The notes below the pieces were generated by a model that did not search any database, had not been told where the DNA came from, and worked only from the letters and a program-made list of their open reading frames with translations. A stretch of DNA of 64,000 nt from Marinobacter adhaerens HP15 (lineage in GTDB: Bacteria; Pseudomonadota; Gammaproteobacteria; Pseudomonadales; Oleiphilaceae): contig NC_017506.1 in assembly GCF_000166295.1 (NCBI RefSeq), positions 2,976,001 through 3,040,000 on the forward strand, read 5' to 3'. The position numbers and the translations under genes are program-made. This document shows positions 8,509 to 17,678 of the stretch, piece by piece (position 1 is the first letter of the stretch; each line of letters begins with the position of its first letter).

Positions 8509-9555
8509 TCAGCCAATATCGGCCCCGGAACGGGCCTGCCGGAACTCAGTTGGCGTTGTATTCTGAATATCCCGAAACGCCCGGTTGAACGAACTAAGAG
8601 TGCGATAGCCAACATCCAGAGAAATATTAAGAACTGGCGTCTCCGGCTCGTCCAGCAGACGCTCAGAAGCTTCGGCTACCCTGAGTTGATTGATGTAATC
8701 ATTAAAATTGCGATACCCCAAAGCCTGATTGATCACTTTCCGCAGACGATATTCAGGAATATCGGTGGCTTCAGACAGTTTTTTCAGGGTCAGTTTCTCC
8801 GTCCGATAAAAGCCCTCAGCCATTGTTCGGCCAAGTGCCTCGGCATCCTGTTCCTGTTGCGCCGAAAGAGGCTCTTGCGGATCTGAATTCAGGTTTGCAT
8901 TCAGTCTGGATGGTCTCTGGCCAGACGACAGGTCGCTGCCCACCAGGTCCATGATCCCCTCACGCGCCGTCACCAGACAGATCAGCGTTGCAAAAGCAGC
9001 GAGGCCCGAGATGATCCCGCGACTGTATTCATGATAGAGCCCGAAATTAAGGCTAATCGTCGCGATACCCACAGCGCCACCAATAATTAACAGGAAGGCC
9101 AGGCGAGCTTTCCTGCGGGTTTCTACCAGATCATTTCGCCAATATCGAATAACAAAGCTGAGACCATGCAACACGACGACATATTCGAAAAACTGACCCA
9201 GTCTCCAGCCAAAAAAGACCGCCACTATCGACGAGTCTTCGACTCCCACGAAGGGCCGTGACAGGGATGGCGCCAAAAAGCTATAGAGAGCCATCGCGCT
9301 CCAAACGGATCTCAAATGAGGACGTGGAGCAAAAATCAGTTGGCAAAGCAACCAGAATAGTCCGGGTAACGCAGTTTGCAGATCGGAGGTGATCCAGCGC
9401 CACTCCCTTGGCATCAGTGGATCGACCAGGAACCCAACTGAAGCGATGATCACCAGCAAGAAGAGCTTGCCAACCAACAAATGGCGAAAATCACGCAAAG
9501 TGATTACGAAAAGGGGTAGCAGGCAACCAAGCCCAAAGCCAGTTAGCAACATCAC
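8509..9555 (-). CDS. AraC-family regulator with membrane N-terminus
   Basis: A 348-residue protein. Residues 1-200 hold about six or seven hydrophobic segments; residues 240-345 are an AraC/XylS DNA-binding domain (LTLKKLSEATDIPEYRLRKVI, then LNISLDVGYRTLSSFNRAFR). This arrangement suggests a membrane-embedded sensor that binds DNA directly. It lies upstream of the beta-helix/cytochrome pair in the same direction with a 218-base gap, so it is the likely regulator of that pair. Signal unknown. Confidence 0.85.
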   Translation of the reverse strand: MMLLTGFGLGCLLPLFVITLRDFRHLLVGKLFLLVIIASVGFLVDPLMPREWRWITSDLQTALPGLFWLLCQLIFAPRPHLRSVWSAMALYSFLAPSLSRPFVGVEDSSIVAVFFGWRLGQFFEYVVVLHGLSFVIRYWRNDLVETRRKARLAFLLIIGGAVGIATISLNFGLYHEYSRGIISGLAAFATLICLVTAREGIMDLVGSDLSSGQRPSRLNANLNSDPQEPLSAQQEQDAEALGRTMAEGFYRTEKLTLKKLSEATDIPEYRLRKVINQALGYRNFNDYINQLRVAEASERLLDEPETPVLNISLDVGYRTLSSFNRAFRDIQNTTPTEFRQARSGADIG

Positions 9556-9655
9556 TGTTCTTTACCTTCTTGTTATTCTCTTGTTTTTCGCACGTGATAT
9601 TAGCCGAAGTACTGAGAGGTTTAATAGGAACTCCAGCCAGAACGAGAAAACCGAC

Positions 9656-10099
9656 ATGAACTCACGAAAGCTACTCCTCACCTTCGCCTCGGTCTTTAGC
9701 GCCACCATCTGGGCCTCTGAGCCTGCCGTCTACACCGGCCTGCTGAGCAATACCGGGGCGGGCGGCTACGACACAGTCAGCTACTTCGAAACGGGAAAAC
9801 CAGCCAAAGGCTCGCGCGAATACACCACAGAGCACCTGGGCGTAACCTGGCGATTCGCGAGTGCGGAGAACCTGACGCGCTTCGAAGCCAATCCTGAACG
9901 CTACTTGCCTGCCTACGGCGGCTACTGCGCCTGGGCGGTTGCCCAAGGCTACCTCGCCAAAGGCGACCCTCAACACTGGGCCATCCGCGATGGCCGGCTG
10001 TATCTCAACTACAATGAGTCAGTTCAGGATCGATGGCTGGAAGACACAGAGGGCTTCATTCGACAGGCAGACGCCAACTGGCCAAAGGTTCTGGAATGA
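9656..10099 (+). CDS. Exported YHS-domain protein
   Basis: A 147-residue protein with an N-terminal signal sequence (cleavage near residue 20). The mature region has the YHS pattern: GYDTVSYFETGKP, WRFASAENLTRFEANPERYLPAYGGYCAWAV. YHS proteins are small and often metal-linked; this periplasmic type is widespread in marine proteobacteria and has no firm function. The ATG at 9656 is chosen because it begins the signal peptide; a longer in-frame ORF extends upstream into the divergent AraC gene. Confidence 0.85.
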   Translation: MNSRKLLLTFASVFSATIWASEPAVYTGLLSNTGAGGYDTVSYFETGKPAKGSREYTTEHLGVTWRFASAENLTRFEANPERYLPAYGGYCAWAVAQGYLAKGDPQHWAIRDGRLYLNYNESVQDRWLEDTEGFIRQADANWPKVLE

Positions 10100-10220
10100 C
10101 GAAAAGAGTTTATCGCGGTTTAATCTCAAACACGCCAGTGGTAGCAGCCCGCCAGCGGTCTGCCCCGCTGCAAATACCGTACTACTGATGATGCATTTTA
10201 AATCAGGACCGGGGTGTCTT

Positions 10221-10388
10221 ATGGAATACGAACACGCTATTGTGAAATTTGAAGGCGACGTTGCCGTTCTGCTCTGCAATGGCTGTGGCATCAAGATCAC
10301 AGAGGGCACCAAGCACGAGGACCGTGAGCATTACTGCACCATGTGCATGAGCGGGAATTGCAAAGCGAAATTCAAAAAAGGGAACTGA
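10221..10388 (+). CDS. Small Cys-rich zinc-ribbon-like protein
   Basis: A 55-residue protein with CNGC and, 20 residues later, CTMCMSGNC, a spacing that could bind one zinc. The C-terminus is basic (GNCKAKFKKGN). A weak ribosome site (GGGGTG) precedes the ATG; an in-frame ATG at 10194 is an alternative. The family is not recognised. The last 11 residues nearly recur in a second small ORF at 19843-20010. Confidence 0.55.
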   Translation: MEYEHAIVKFEGDVAVLLCNGCGIKITEGTKHEDREHYCTMCMSGNCKAKFKKGN

Positions 10389-10418
10389 AACCACCGCGTT
10401 AAAGCGGTGTCATCGGCA

Positions 10419-11099
10419 ATGAACGAAACAACCGACGATAAACCAACATCCGCTCCACCACCCGCAAAGAAGGGCTTCAGTGGCCTGCATGTCTTTGGCA
10501 TTGTCCTGCTTACCATCATTGTCACTGTCGGCATTGGTTACTGGTGGTTAAGCCACTATGTGTTCCCAGACAACTTCGAACCCGTAACCCTGAATGCCAG
10601 TGAACAGAATTCACTCAACAGCAAATTGAACACCCTGGGGATTGACACCCAAGGTGGTGGATCTGCCGGCCCGTTAAAGCCAGAGCCCTACAGTGAGGAA
10701 GGTGCCAGCCGGGAGGTACGCTTCAGCGAGCGGGAACTCAACGGCATGCTCGCCAACAACACCGATCTGGCTCAACGACTCGCCGTCGATCTCTCGGACG
10801 ATCTTCTGAGTGCGGTGCTTCTCGTACCTTTTGAAGAGGGTTTCCCTGTACTCGGCGGCAGAACGGTGCGAGTAAATGCAGGAGTGGAACTCTCCTTTGC
10901 CAACGGTCGCCCGCTGGTTAAGTTAAAGGGAGTGAGCCTGATGGGCGTTCCCATCCCCAACGCCTGGCTGGGCAACCTCAAGAACGTGGATCTGGTCAAC
11001 GAGTTCGGTGCCAACCCGGGGTTCTGGCAATCCTTTGCAGCCGGCGTGGACTATATCCAGGTCCAGGATGGGCGGTTGCTCGTTCGGCTCAAGGAATAG
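10419..11099 (+). CDS. Membrane-anchored hypothetical protein
   Basis: A 226-residue protein with a Pro-rich cytoplasmic N-terminus, one membrane anchor (GLHVFGIVLLTIIVTVGIGYWW, about residues 26-48 in spaced form) and an extracytoplasmic domain. The segment EVRFSERELNGMLANNTDLAQRL followed by beta-rich stretches resembles lipid-transport-like or DUF2140-like folds, where a helix with N/L-x-x-L precedes a beta sheet, but this is only an impression. The ATG at 10419 is preferred over an upstream GTG at 10407 that lies in a small hairpin. Confidence 0.7.
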   Translation: MNETTDDKPTSAPPPAKKGFSGLHVFGIVLLTIIVTVGIGYWWLSHYVFPDNFEPVTLNASEQNSLNSKLNTLGIDTQGGGSAGPLKPEPYSEEGASREVRFSERELNGMLANNTDLAQRLAVDLSDDLLSAVLLVPFEEGFPVLGGRTVRVNAGVELSFANGRPLVKLKGVSLMGVPIPNAWLGNLKNVDLVNEFGANPGFWQSFAAGVDYIQVQDGRLLVRLKE

Positions 11100-11299
11100 C
11101 CTTTAGCACAAAAAGCCCGCAGCACTGGAACAGACTCCAGAGCGGCCTCTCAGTGACATTTCACGAGATTTTACTCCGGTTACCCCCTCAGTTCATAGCA
11201 AGCTCACCAACGCTCGGCTACCATGGCGCGCTGCCATAAGCTCCGGCGTGTCGGCAGGGAATAACTCAAAATAATCAATTAAGTAAGAAGGAATCTACT

Positions 11300-11851
11300 G
11301 TGCGAAACGCAAGGATCCTGGCAGTGCTGGCTGCTCTGCTATACCTCACAGGCTGCGCCTCCGGCGCCAAAATGGGCAACATGGTGTATGAGGGGCCAGT
11401 GAAGGCCTACGACACAGCCCTGGAAGACAATGTGGATGTCACCAACGTATCTGGCGGTGAAAAAACAAACCCCGCCTGGACTTCTGAAATCGACAACGAT
11501 GCGTTCGCTGGTGCCCTGAAGCAAACCCTGCAAAAACAGGGACTGCTCGCAGGCTCCGGCCGCTACCAGCTCGAAGCGCTCCTGCTGGAAGTTGACCAAC
11601 CCATGTTCGGTCTGGACTTCGAGGTAACCACCCACGTGAGATACATCCTCACTGACCGCGATAACAACGGTGCCGTGGTTCTGAATGAAACGGTTGTCGC
11701 CCCCTACACCGCCACCATTGGCGATGCATTCGCCGCTATCAAGCGCCTGAGACTGGCCAACGAAGGCTCCGGCAAAGCCAACATTCAGGGTCTGCTCGAC
11801 AAACTCGCCGAACTGCAAATCCAGCCCGGTGACGTCTCCCTCACGCAATAA
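11300..11851 (+). CDS. Hypothetical lipoprotein
   Basis: A 183-residue lipoprotein with lipobox LTGC (Cys19). The mature part has alternating strands and helices (YQLEALLLEVDQP, VTTHVRYILTDR) reminiscent of small secretion or envelope lipoproteins that build a mixed alpha/beta domain. It starts with GTG at 11300 after ribosome site AGAAGGAA and is followed 36 bases later by a second lipoprotein. No named family is recognised. Confidence 0.75.
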   Translation: MRNARILAVLAALLYLTGCASGAKMGNMVYEGPVKAYDTALEDNVDVTNVSGGEKTNPAWTSEIDNDAFAGALKQTLQKQGLLAGSGRYQLEALLLEVDQPMFGLDFEVTTHVRYILTDRDNNGAVVLNETVVAPYTATIGDAFAAIKRLRLANEGSGKANIQGLLDKLAELQIQPGDVSLTQ

Positions 11852-11887
11852 CGTTTCTGGAACCACGTTCTACAACAAGGAAGAACC

Positions 11888-12502
11888 ATGAAGTACTCCC
11901 TACTCCTCACACTCGCTGCAATCGCGTTTCTGTCGACCGGTTGCGCGTCGGTCGTCTCAGGAACCGACCAGAAGCTCACCTTCAACAGCGAGCCCGAAGA
12001 AGCCACCGTTACGGTTTCCGGCCGAGTGCTCGGTAAAACGCCACTGACAGTGCCAGTGGACCGGGGCTCCAACCAGTCCATTACCTTTGAGAAGGAAGGC
12101 TACAAGACCTACACCGCTCAGCTCTCTACCACAACCAACCCCTGGTTCTTCGGGAACATCGTGATCGGCGGGCTTCTGGGTTCCACTACCGATGGGGTTT
12201 CCGGTGCCATTCACGAGTTCTCGCCGGACCAGTACTTCGTCACCCTGAAACCTGACACCCCGACCGGGATCTCCACCTCCAAGCCGCGACAAATCAAGGA
12301 AATCATCATCGCGTTCAGCGGAGAGTTTCGCCACCAACTGGCAAGCGGTGGCGGTGAAAAGGTGGACACCATCGTGCAACTGCTGGGTGTCGATGCCTCC
12401 CAGAAAGACACCACCATCCGAGCACTGAACCAGCTCGCACTGGCGAACCAGAACGACCTGGAGCTGGCCAAGACGATTATTGAGGTTTACGGCGTTCAAT
12501 AG
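11888..12502 (+). CDS. PEGA-domain lipoprotein
   Basis: A 204-residue lipoprotein (STGC, Cys19). Residues 25-75 form a PEGA-like beta domain (FNSEPEEATVTVSGRVLGKTP, given here in part, then ITFEKEGYKTY). A Gly-rich hydrophobic loop (FGNIVIGGLLGSTTDGVSGA) follows, and a C-terminal helical region. The loop is typical of small envelope lipoproteins with a short membrane-dipping segment. It probably forms an operon with the preceding lipoprotein. Ribosome site AAGGAAGAACC precedes the ATG. Confidence 0.8.
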   Translation: MKYSLLLTLAAIAFLSTGCASVVSGTDQKLTFNSEPEEATVTVSGRVLGKTPLTVPVDRGSNQSITFEKEGYKTYTAQLSTTTNPWFFGNIVIGGLLGSTTDGVSGAIHEFSPDQYFVTLKPDTPTGISTSKPRQIKEIIIAFSGEFRHQLASGGGEKVDTIVQLLGVDASQKDTTIRALNQLALANQNDLELAKTIIEVYGVQ

Positions 12503-12529
12503 AGCGCCAATCTGGAAAATTTCCGGCCA

Positions 12530-12823
12530 TTACATGGATGTTTTATCCCCTTCGGACATTCCATCCTTTTTCATGGCGTCTTTTTCCATTCCCTCTTTCT
12601 TCATGTCCTCATCCATCATGCTTTCGGTCTTCATCCCGTCATGCATGGTGTCCATGGTGTCGGACTTCATGGAGTCTTTGGCCATACCGTCATCTTTCAT
12701 GTCGTCCTGCATCATGGTGTCGTCCATTCCCTTGTTGCCCTTGTCCATGTCGTCTGCATGGGCCGGGGCCATCAGGGCCAGGGTGGTACCGAGGGCCAGA
12801 AGCGTCGCTGTCAGGCTTTTCAT
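12530..12823 (-). CDS. Methionine-rich secreted peptide
   Basis: A 97-residue precursor: a clear signal peptide ending AHA (residue 23) and a 74-residue mature part made almost only of Met, Asp, Lys, Gly and Glu in irregular repeats such as MKKDGM, MKDDGM and MKSDTM. Seventeen of 74 mature residues are Met. Methionine-rich periplasmic peptides can bind copper(I) or scavenge oxidants, but no Cys and only one His is present here, so function is open. Ribosome site AAGGAG precedes the start. Confidence 0.75.
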   Translation of the reverse strand: MKSLTATLLALGTTLALMAPAHADDMDKGNKGMDDTMMQDDMKDDGMAKDSMKSDTMDTMHDGMKTESMMDEDMKKEGMEKDAMKKDGMSEGDKTSM

Positions 12824-13083
12824 TGTGCATTCTCCTTATTGGAAATAGTGTCTATTCGACACTGCCGACCCCATACCTGAAGACCAGCAGCATCAGAATG
12901 CAGACTAAGCAGGAACGCTTACGCGGCCGTCACGGCTGGGTAAAAAGTCGATCAAGGAAAGGTCACAAAACCGTCACGGGGGACCAGGCGGATTTCGTAT
13001 CTCCCTATATCGCCGTCTCCATAAGCATGCTAAAAGACTCCTCCCGGCAATAGCCCGGGCATTCTCCCCATCAGGATCTCAGC

Positions 13084-13428
13084 ATGTCAGACAAATTTTT
13101 CTTCAAAGGCCGGCAGGACGCACGCCAGCACCACACCACTTACGGCGGCTTTCAGACCAACGCCAGCCAGAAGAGTGGCAGCAAGAAATACCCGCTTACG
13201 CTGGTGGTAACCAGTGACGCGCGCAAGCAGGAAGTCGAAGCGCAGGTGGCCAGGGCAAAGCTGTACGCAAACATTTCGGTGGATACCCGCGAGGGCGCCG
13301 TTGAGTCCATTACCGAGCTCACTGCTATCCTGACCAAAGGCGGGACGGTTACCACGGTAAAATCGCCTTCACGTAACGATATCTGCAACTGCGGTAGCGG
13401 GCTCAAATTCAAGAAGTGCTGCGGCTGA
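13084..13428 (+). CDS. SEC-C/SWIM metal-binding motif protein (PBPRA1643 type)
   Basis: A 114-residue protein ending in a SEC-C zinc motif (CNCGSGLKFKKCCG), the same zinc finger found at the SecA C-terminus. The N-terminal part matches my recollection of the PBPRA1643 family (FFFKGRQDARQHHTTYGG). The middle is a small alpha/beta region. Cellular role unknown. It lies 21 bases upstream of a DUF3010 gene and is probably cotranscribed with it. Confidence 0.85.
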   Translation: MSDKFFFKGRQDARQHHTTYGGFQTNASQKSGSKKYPLTLVVTSDARKQEVEAQVARAKLYANISVDTREGAVESITELTAILTKGGTVTTVKSPSRNDICNCGSGLKFKKCCG

Positions 13429-13449
13429 TAACCGGCGGGCACGGGGGAA

Positions 13450-13890
13450 ATGGCTATGATTGTTTGCGGCGTTGAGCTTACCGGCAGTGATGCAGTGGTG
13501 TGTTTTCTGAATATGGACCGGGGGCAGTTCAATTTGCCGGAATGCAAGGTGCGCAAACTGTCACTGCCAAAAAACCATAGCCGTGAAGACCTGAAGCAGT
13601 TCCATGCGGCCTTTGCGGCATTAATGGCCGAGTACGGCGTGACTCACGTCGCGATCAAAGAGCGAATGCCCAAAGGCAAATTTGCCGGTGGTGCTGTCAG
13701 CTTTAAATTGGAAGCGGCCATTCAACTCATCGCCGACATCGAATTGACGGTGACCCTGCTGCCCTCCGCTCTCATCAAGTCCACCCTAGCCGCCAACCCG
13801 CTCCCCATTGCGTTTGCAGAGACGGGGTTAAAGGCCTTCCAGGAAGCGGCCTTCGTTTCCGCCTATGTAGGGCAGCTACAGAGCCAATGA
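13450..13890 (+). CDS. DUF3010 family protein
   Basis: A 146-residue protein with the RNase-H-like look of DUF3010: it begins with a strand containing a conserved Gly-Glu-x-Thr (VCGVELTGSDAVVC), followed by the segment HVAIKERMPKGKFAGGAVSFKLEAAIQL. Such proteins occur widely in marine gammaproteobacteria without an assigned role. The second codon Met is an alternative start. It follows the SEC-C gene closely and is convergent with the MFS gene. Confidence 0.85.
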   Translation: MAMIVCGVELTGSDAVVCFLNMDRGQFNLPECKVRKLSLPKNHSREDLKQFHAAFAALMAEYGVTHVAIKERMPKGKFAGGAVSFKLEAAIQLIADIELTVTLLPSALIKSTLAANPLPIAFAETGLKAFQEAAFVSAYVGQLQSQ

Positions 13891-13963
13891 CTTCCCGGCT
13901 ATCGAGAAGCTCGAACGCGGGTCACTCAGCGTCCCTGGAGCGGTGAGCCGGTGCGATAACTAT

Positions 13964-15163
13964 CTACCGCTCAATCATTTCAACAATCTCATGGGACGAC
14001 TGCGCCATCGGCTCAAAATGCGCCTGCTCGCCCGCGGTGAGCACGGAAACATGGCGTACCTGATAGATCGCATAGGTGGCGAGCAAGCCCAGAACAACCG
14101 CCATGTAAACAGGCATGCCCTGAGGGCCCACCAGATTCATAATCAAACCCACGAGCAGAGGCGCCAGGGCAGCGCCCGCTCCGTGCAGTACCAGCATGTC
14201 CGTGGAACCGGAAACCACCTCGTCGGGGTGCAGCTGATCGAGTAATTGCGCCACACCCAGCGGGTACAGCGAGAACGACAGACCGCCCCACACAAAGAAC
14301 ACCGCCATCAGTGACGTGTTGCTCCAGGCCAACGGCATCATCAGGCACATTCCGGCCGCCAGCGCCGCCACAACGACCAGCACCTTCCGACGGTCCTGAG
14401 TATCGGAAAACCGGCCGATCGGGATCTGCAGCAGCGCACCGCCCACAATGGTGAGGCTCATCAACAGCCCCACCTCCGACAACCCGAATCCGAGCTTGCT
14501 CGCGTACAACGGCGCCATCGCCCAGAAAGCGCCCATGGCCAGGCCGGAGAGCGCCGAGGTAGCAACGGCCAGCGGCGCAAAGCCGATGATTTTCTTCAGA
14601 CTGCTCTTCGCCCGCTCGGGAATGTGGGGTTGGCTGCGACTGCTGATGGTGATGGGCAGCAGCGCCCAGCAACTGAGGATGGCCGACACCGAAAACAGTA
14701 CCAACAGCTCGCCCGGGCTCAGCCTGAGCAGTTGCTGAGCAAGGGCAATTCCCCCAAGGTTGACCACCATATACATGGCGAAGACCCGCCCGCGCTCGTG
14801 CTTCTCAGCGCGGGCGTTTAGCCAGCTCTCCGTCACCGTCATCAGGGTGACCAGGGACAATCCGTAAAGAAAGCGAAGCGCCATCCATGCCCAGGGATCA
14901 ACCCATAGGGAGTGCAGCAGCGCGATGGACGCGCACACCGCCGCGCAGAAGGCAAAGGTACGGATATGGCCCATGCGGCGGATCAAACGGCCACTGATAA
15001 AGATGCCGCAGGCGAACCCCACGAAAAAACCGGACATGATGACGCCGATCCGCGCCGTGGAAAAACCCTGCTCATTGGCCGTAACCGCCAGCAGCGTATT
15101 CAACAAGCCACTGCCGAGCTGTAATAGCGCGACACTCGCGAGAATTGCACCAATAGGGCGCAT
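13964..15163 (-). CDS. MFS transporter, YcaD-like
   Basis: A 399-residue, twelve-helix major facilitator carrier. The loop between helices 2 and 3 has GRLIRRMGHIR, and the equivalent loop in the second half is GRFSDTQDRRKV, which together mark the two MFS halves. The shape resembles the YcaD/quinate-like group; substrate is unknown. The start at 15163 (MRPIGA) is preferred to an upstream in-frame codon at 15181 because helix 1 begins directly after it. Confidence 0.85.
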   Translation of the reverse strand: MRPIGAILASVALLQLGSGLLNTLLAVTANEQGFSTARIGVIMSGFFVGFACGIFISGRLIRRMGHIRTFAFCAAVCASIALLHSLWVDPWAWMALRFLYGLSLVTLMTVTESWLNARAEKHERGRVFAMYMVVNLGGIALAQQLLRLSPGELLVLFSVSAILSCWALLPITISSRSQPHIPERAKSSLKKIIGFAPLAVATSALSGLAMGAFWAMAPLYASKLGFGLSEVGLLMSLTIVGGALLQIPIGRFSDTQDRRKVLVVVAALAAGMCLMMPLAWSNTSLMAVFFVWGGLSFSLYPLGVAQLLDQLHPDEVVSGSTDMLVLHGAGAALAPLLVGLIMNLVGPQGMPVYMAVVLGLLATYAIYQVRHVSVLTAGEQAHFEPMAQSSHEIVEMIER

Positions 15164-15387
15164 TAAAGTCCAGATACACACCTCCCTGCCCTGAAATGAA
15201 AGGGCTTGTTTGCCTCAGACAGCAAGCACTTGGGGTGTGTTGTTCAGTTTTTGTATCGCCCTGATCGCCGTGCCACTGCTTACTGGCCTGCAATCGCTGC
15301 GCCATAGGTGACGCTGTTAAATCCGATTCCGGTATGAAAGCTGCAACGCATTCCTTATCTGAGCAAAAGTTTCGATAGGAGCAGACT

Positions 15388-17661
15388 ATGTTACTGGCCA
15401 CCGATCTCGATGGTACTTTTCTCGCGGGTGACCCCGACAACCGCCTCAAGCTCTACCGACTGGTTGCCGCCCACCCCGAAATAGACCTGGTATTTGTGAC
15501 CGGTCGCGGCCTGGAATCCGTGCTGCCGCTGCTGTCCGACCCCACCATTCCGCAGCCGGACTACATCATCTGTGACGTCGGCTGCACCGTGGTTCACGGC
15601 GAGACCCAGCAGGCCATCCAACCGCTGCAAGGCGAGATCGACGAGCTCTGGCCGGGCGAACAGATGATCGAAGACGCGCTGCTCCCCTTTGACGGCCTGC
15701 AGCGACAGGAAGTCCCCCAGGAACGCCGCGTGTCCTATTTCTGCGACGGCGATGTGGTCACTGACGAGATGGTCGCCCGCATCGAGGCGCTGTCCTGCAC
15801 TGCGCTCTTCTCCAACCACAAGTACCTGGACATCCTGCCCCAGGGCGTGAACAAGGGGCGCACCCTGTCACAACTGGTGAAACACCTGAACGTCGACCCG
15901 GAATCCGTGCTGGTGGCCGGCGACACCCTGAATGACCTGTCGATGTACGAGCACGGCTTCAAAGGCGTGTGCGTGGGCGAATCTGAGCCCGGCCTGCTGG
16001 ACGCTACCATGCACAAGGCAAGGGTTCTTCACGCCGGGGCAACCGGCTGTGGCGGTATCCTTGAGGCGTTCGAACACTTCGGGTATCTCGGCCATCTGGG
16101 CATTGAAGCGGAAGCGCCGGACTACATGAACCGGGGCAAATCCGACCTGGTGATCGTGTACCACCGCCTGCCCTACGAAGAAGTGGTGGAAAACGGCGAA
16201 CTGATCCGCCGTCGCCCCAAATCCCCCAATGGCATCATCCCCACGCTGCTGAGCTTCTTTGCCGACGGCAAAGCCGGCTCCTGGGTGGCCTGGTCCATTG
16301 ACGACCCGGACCTGGGCCCGTTCCAGACCCACACCGAAGTGGATACCGACCGCTACGAAAAACTGGTGGCCGCGCGGGTGCCCCTAAGCAAAGACGACGT
16401 CGAGATTTTCTACAAGCGGTTCTCCAAGGAAGCCTTCTGGCCAACCCTGCACACCTTCTGGGAGCGGGCCACCTTCCACGATGATCACTGGCAGGTGTTC
16501 CTCAAGGTCAACAAGCAGTTTGCGGAGCGCGCGGCCGAGGAAGCCGCAGAGAACGCGGTGGTGTGGATTCACGATTACAATCTATGGATGGTGCCGGCCT
16601 ACCTGCGCGAGATTCGCCCGGACCTCACCATTGCCTTTTTCCATCACACCTATTTCCCCTCAGCAGACGTGTTCAACGTGCTGCCCTGGCGCCGTGAAAT
16701 CGTTGGCAGCCTGTTGCAGTGCGATCACATCGGCTTCCACATTCCCAGGCAGGCGGAAAACTTTGTCGATGTGGCTCGCGGTGTCACGCCCCTGGAAGTG
16801 ACTCAGAAAGCCGGCTGTGCGCCCCGGTTCCTGACCTACGGCTGTGCCGTGGGCCTTGATGAGATGAGCACCGAAATCAAGGTGAATGATCGCAAGATCG
16901 GCCTGGGCGCCCACCCGGTGGGGCTGGACCTGAACCGGGTGCGACATGCGCTGGCAGACCAGAGCGTGATTGACCGCATGGAAACCCTGCGTAACGAACT
17001 GATGGACGTTCGGCTGATTCTGTCGGTCGAGCGCCTCGACTTCACCAAAGGCATCATCGAAAAACTCGATGCCTACGAACGCATGCTCAACGAGCACCCG
17101 GAGCTGAAAACCAAAGTTACCCTGATGATGGTCTGCGTGCCGGCGGCCGCAGGGATGACCATCTACGAGGAACTGCTTTCGCAGATCGAGCAGACGGTCG
17201 GTCGCATCAACGGCCAGTTCGCACAGGTGGGCTGGACGCCCGTGCAATTCTTCTTCCGCGCCCTGCCGTTCGAGGAACTGGTGTCTTACTACACCATGGC
17301 GGACGTGATGTGGATTACACCGCTGCGGGACGGCCTGAACCTGGTGGCCAAGGAATACATTGCCACCCAGGGCCTGACCCAGGGCAGTGGCAGACTGGTG
17401 CTCTCGGAATTCGCCGGCGCCGCCGCCGAACTGCGCGGTGCCATCCTGGCCAATCCCCACCACCCCCAGGACCTTGCCGACACCTGCTACTACGCCCTGG
17501 CCATGAGCCGCAGCGAAGCACAGAATCGGCTCAGCGAGGCCTTTGAAGTGGTCAGCCGTTACGACATCGATTACTGGGGGCGGGAATTCATCGACACCGC
17601 CGAACAGCGCCGCGCCACCAAACTGGAAAAGATTCTGCCCATTGGTCATTGCGCCGCCTGA
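15388..17661 (+). CDS. ggpPS: Bifunctional glucosylglycerol-phosphate phosphatase/synthase
   Basis: A 757-residue fusion. Residues 1-235 are a HAD phosphatase (DLDGTF at 6-11, [15 protein letters not shown]). Residues 245-757 are a GT20 glycosyltransferase of the glucosylglycerol-phosphate synthase kind ([37 protein letters not shown]-like [11 protein letters not shown]). Known relatives in Stenotrophomonas join ADP-glucose to glycerol-3-phosphate and remove the phosphate, making the compatible solute glucosylglycerol. Here the same order (phosphatase first) is seen. Ribosome site ATAGGAG precedes the ATG. Salt or osmotic control is likely but no motif is identified. A phosphorylase gene follows 17 bases later. 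Confidence 0.9.
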   Translation: MLLATDLDGTFLAGDPDNRLKLYRLVAAHPEIDLVFVTGRGLESVLPLLSDPTIPQPDYIICDVGCTVVHGETQQAIQPLQGEIDELWPGEQMIEDALLPFDGLQRQEVPQERRVSYFCDGDVVTDEMVARIEALSCTALFSNHKYLDILPQGVNKGRTLSQLVKHLNVDPESVLVAGDTLNDLSMYEHGFKGVCVGESEPGLLDATMHKARVLHAGATGCGGILEAFEHFGYLGHLGIEAEAPDYMNRGKSDLVIVYHRLPYEEVVENGELIRRRPKSPNGIIPTLLSFFADGKAGSWVAWSIDDPDLGPFQTHTEVDTDRYEKLVAARVPLSKDDVEIFYKRFSKEAFWPTLHTFWERATFHDDHWQVFLKVNKQFAERAAEEAAENAVVWIHDYNLWMVPAYLREIRPDLTIAFFHHTYFPSADVFNVLPWRREIVGSLLQCDHIGFHIPRQAENFVDVARGVTPLEVTQKAGCAPRFLTYGCAVGLDEMSTEIKVNDRKIGLGAHPVGLDLNRVRHALADQSVIDRMETLRNELMDVRLILSVERLDFTKGIIEKLDAYERMLNEHPELKTKVTLMMVCVPAAAGMTIYEELLSQIEQTVGRINGQFAQVGWTPVQFFFRALPFEELVSYYTMADVMWITPLRDGLNLVAKEYIATQGLTQGSGRLVLSEFAGAAAELRGAILANPHHPQDLADTCYYALAMSRSEAQNRLSEAFEVVSRYDIDYWGREFIDTAEQRRATKLEKILPIGHCAA

Positions 17662-17678
17662 ACGGAGGAAACCACACC

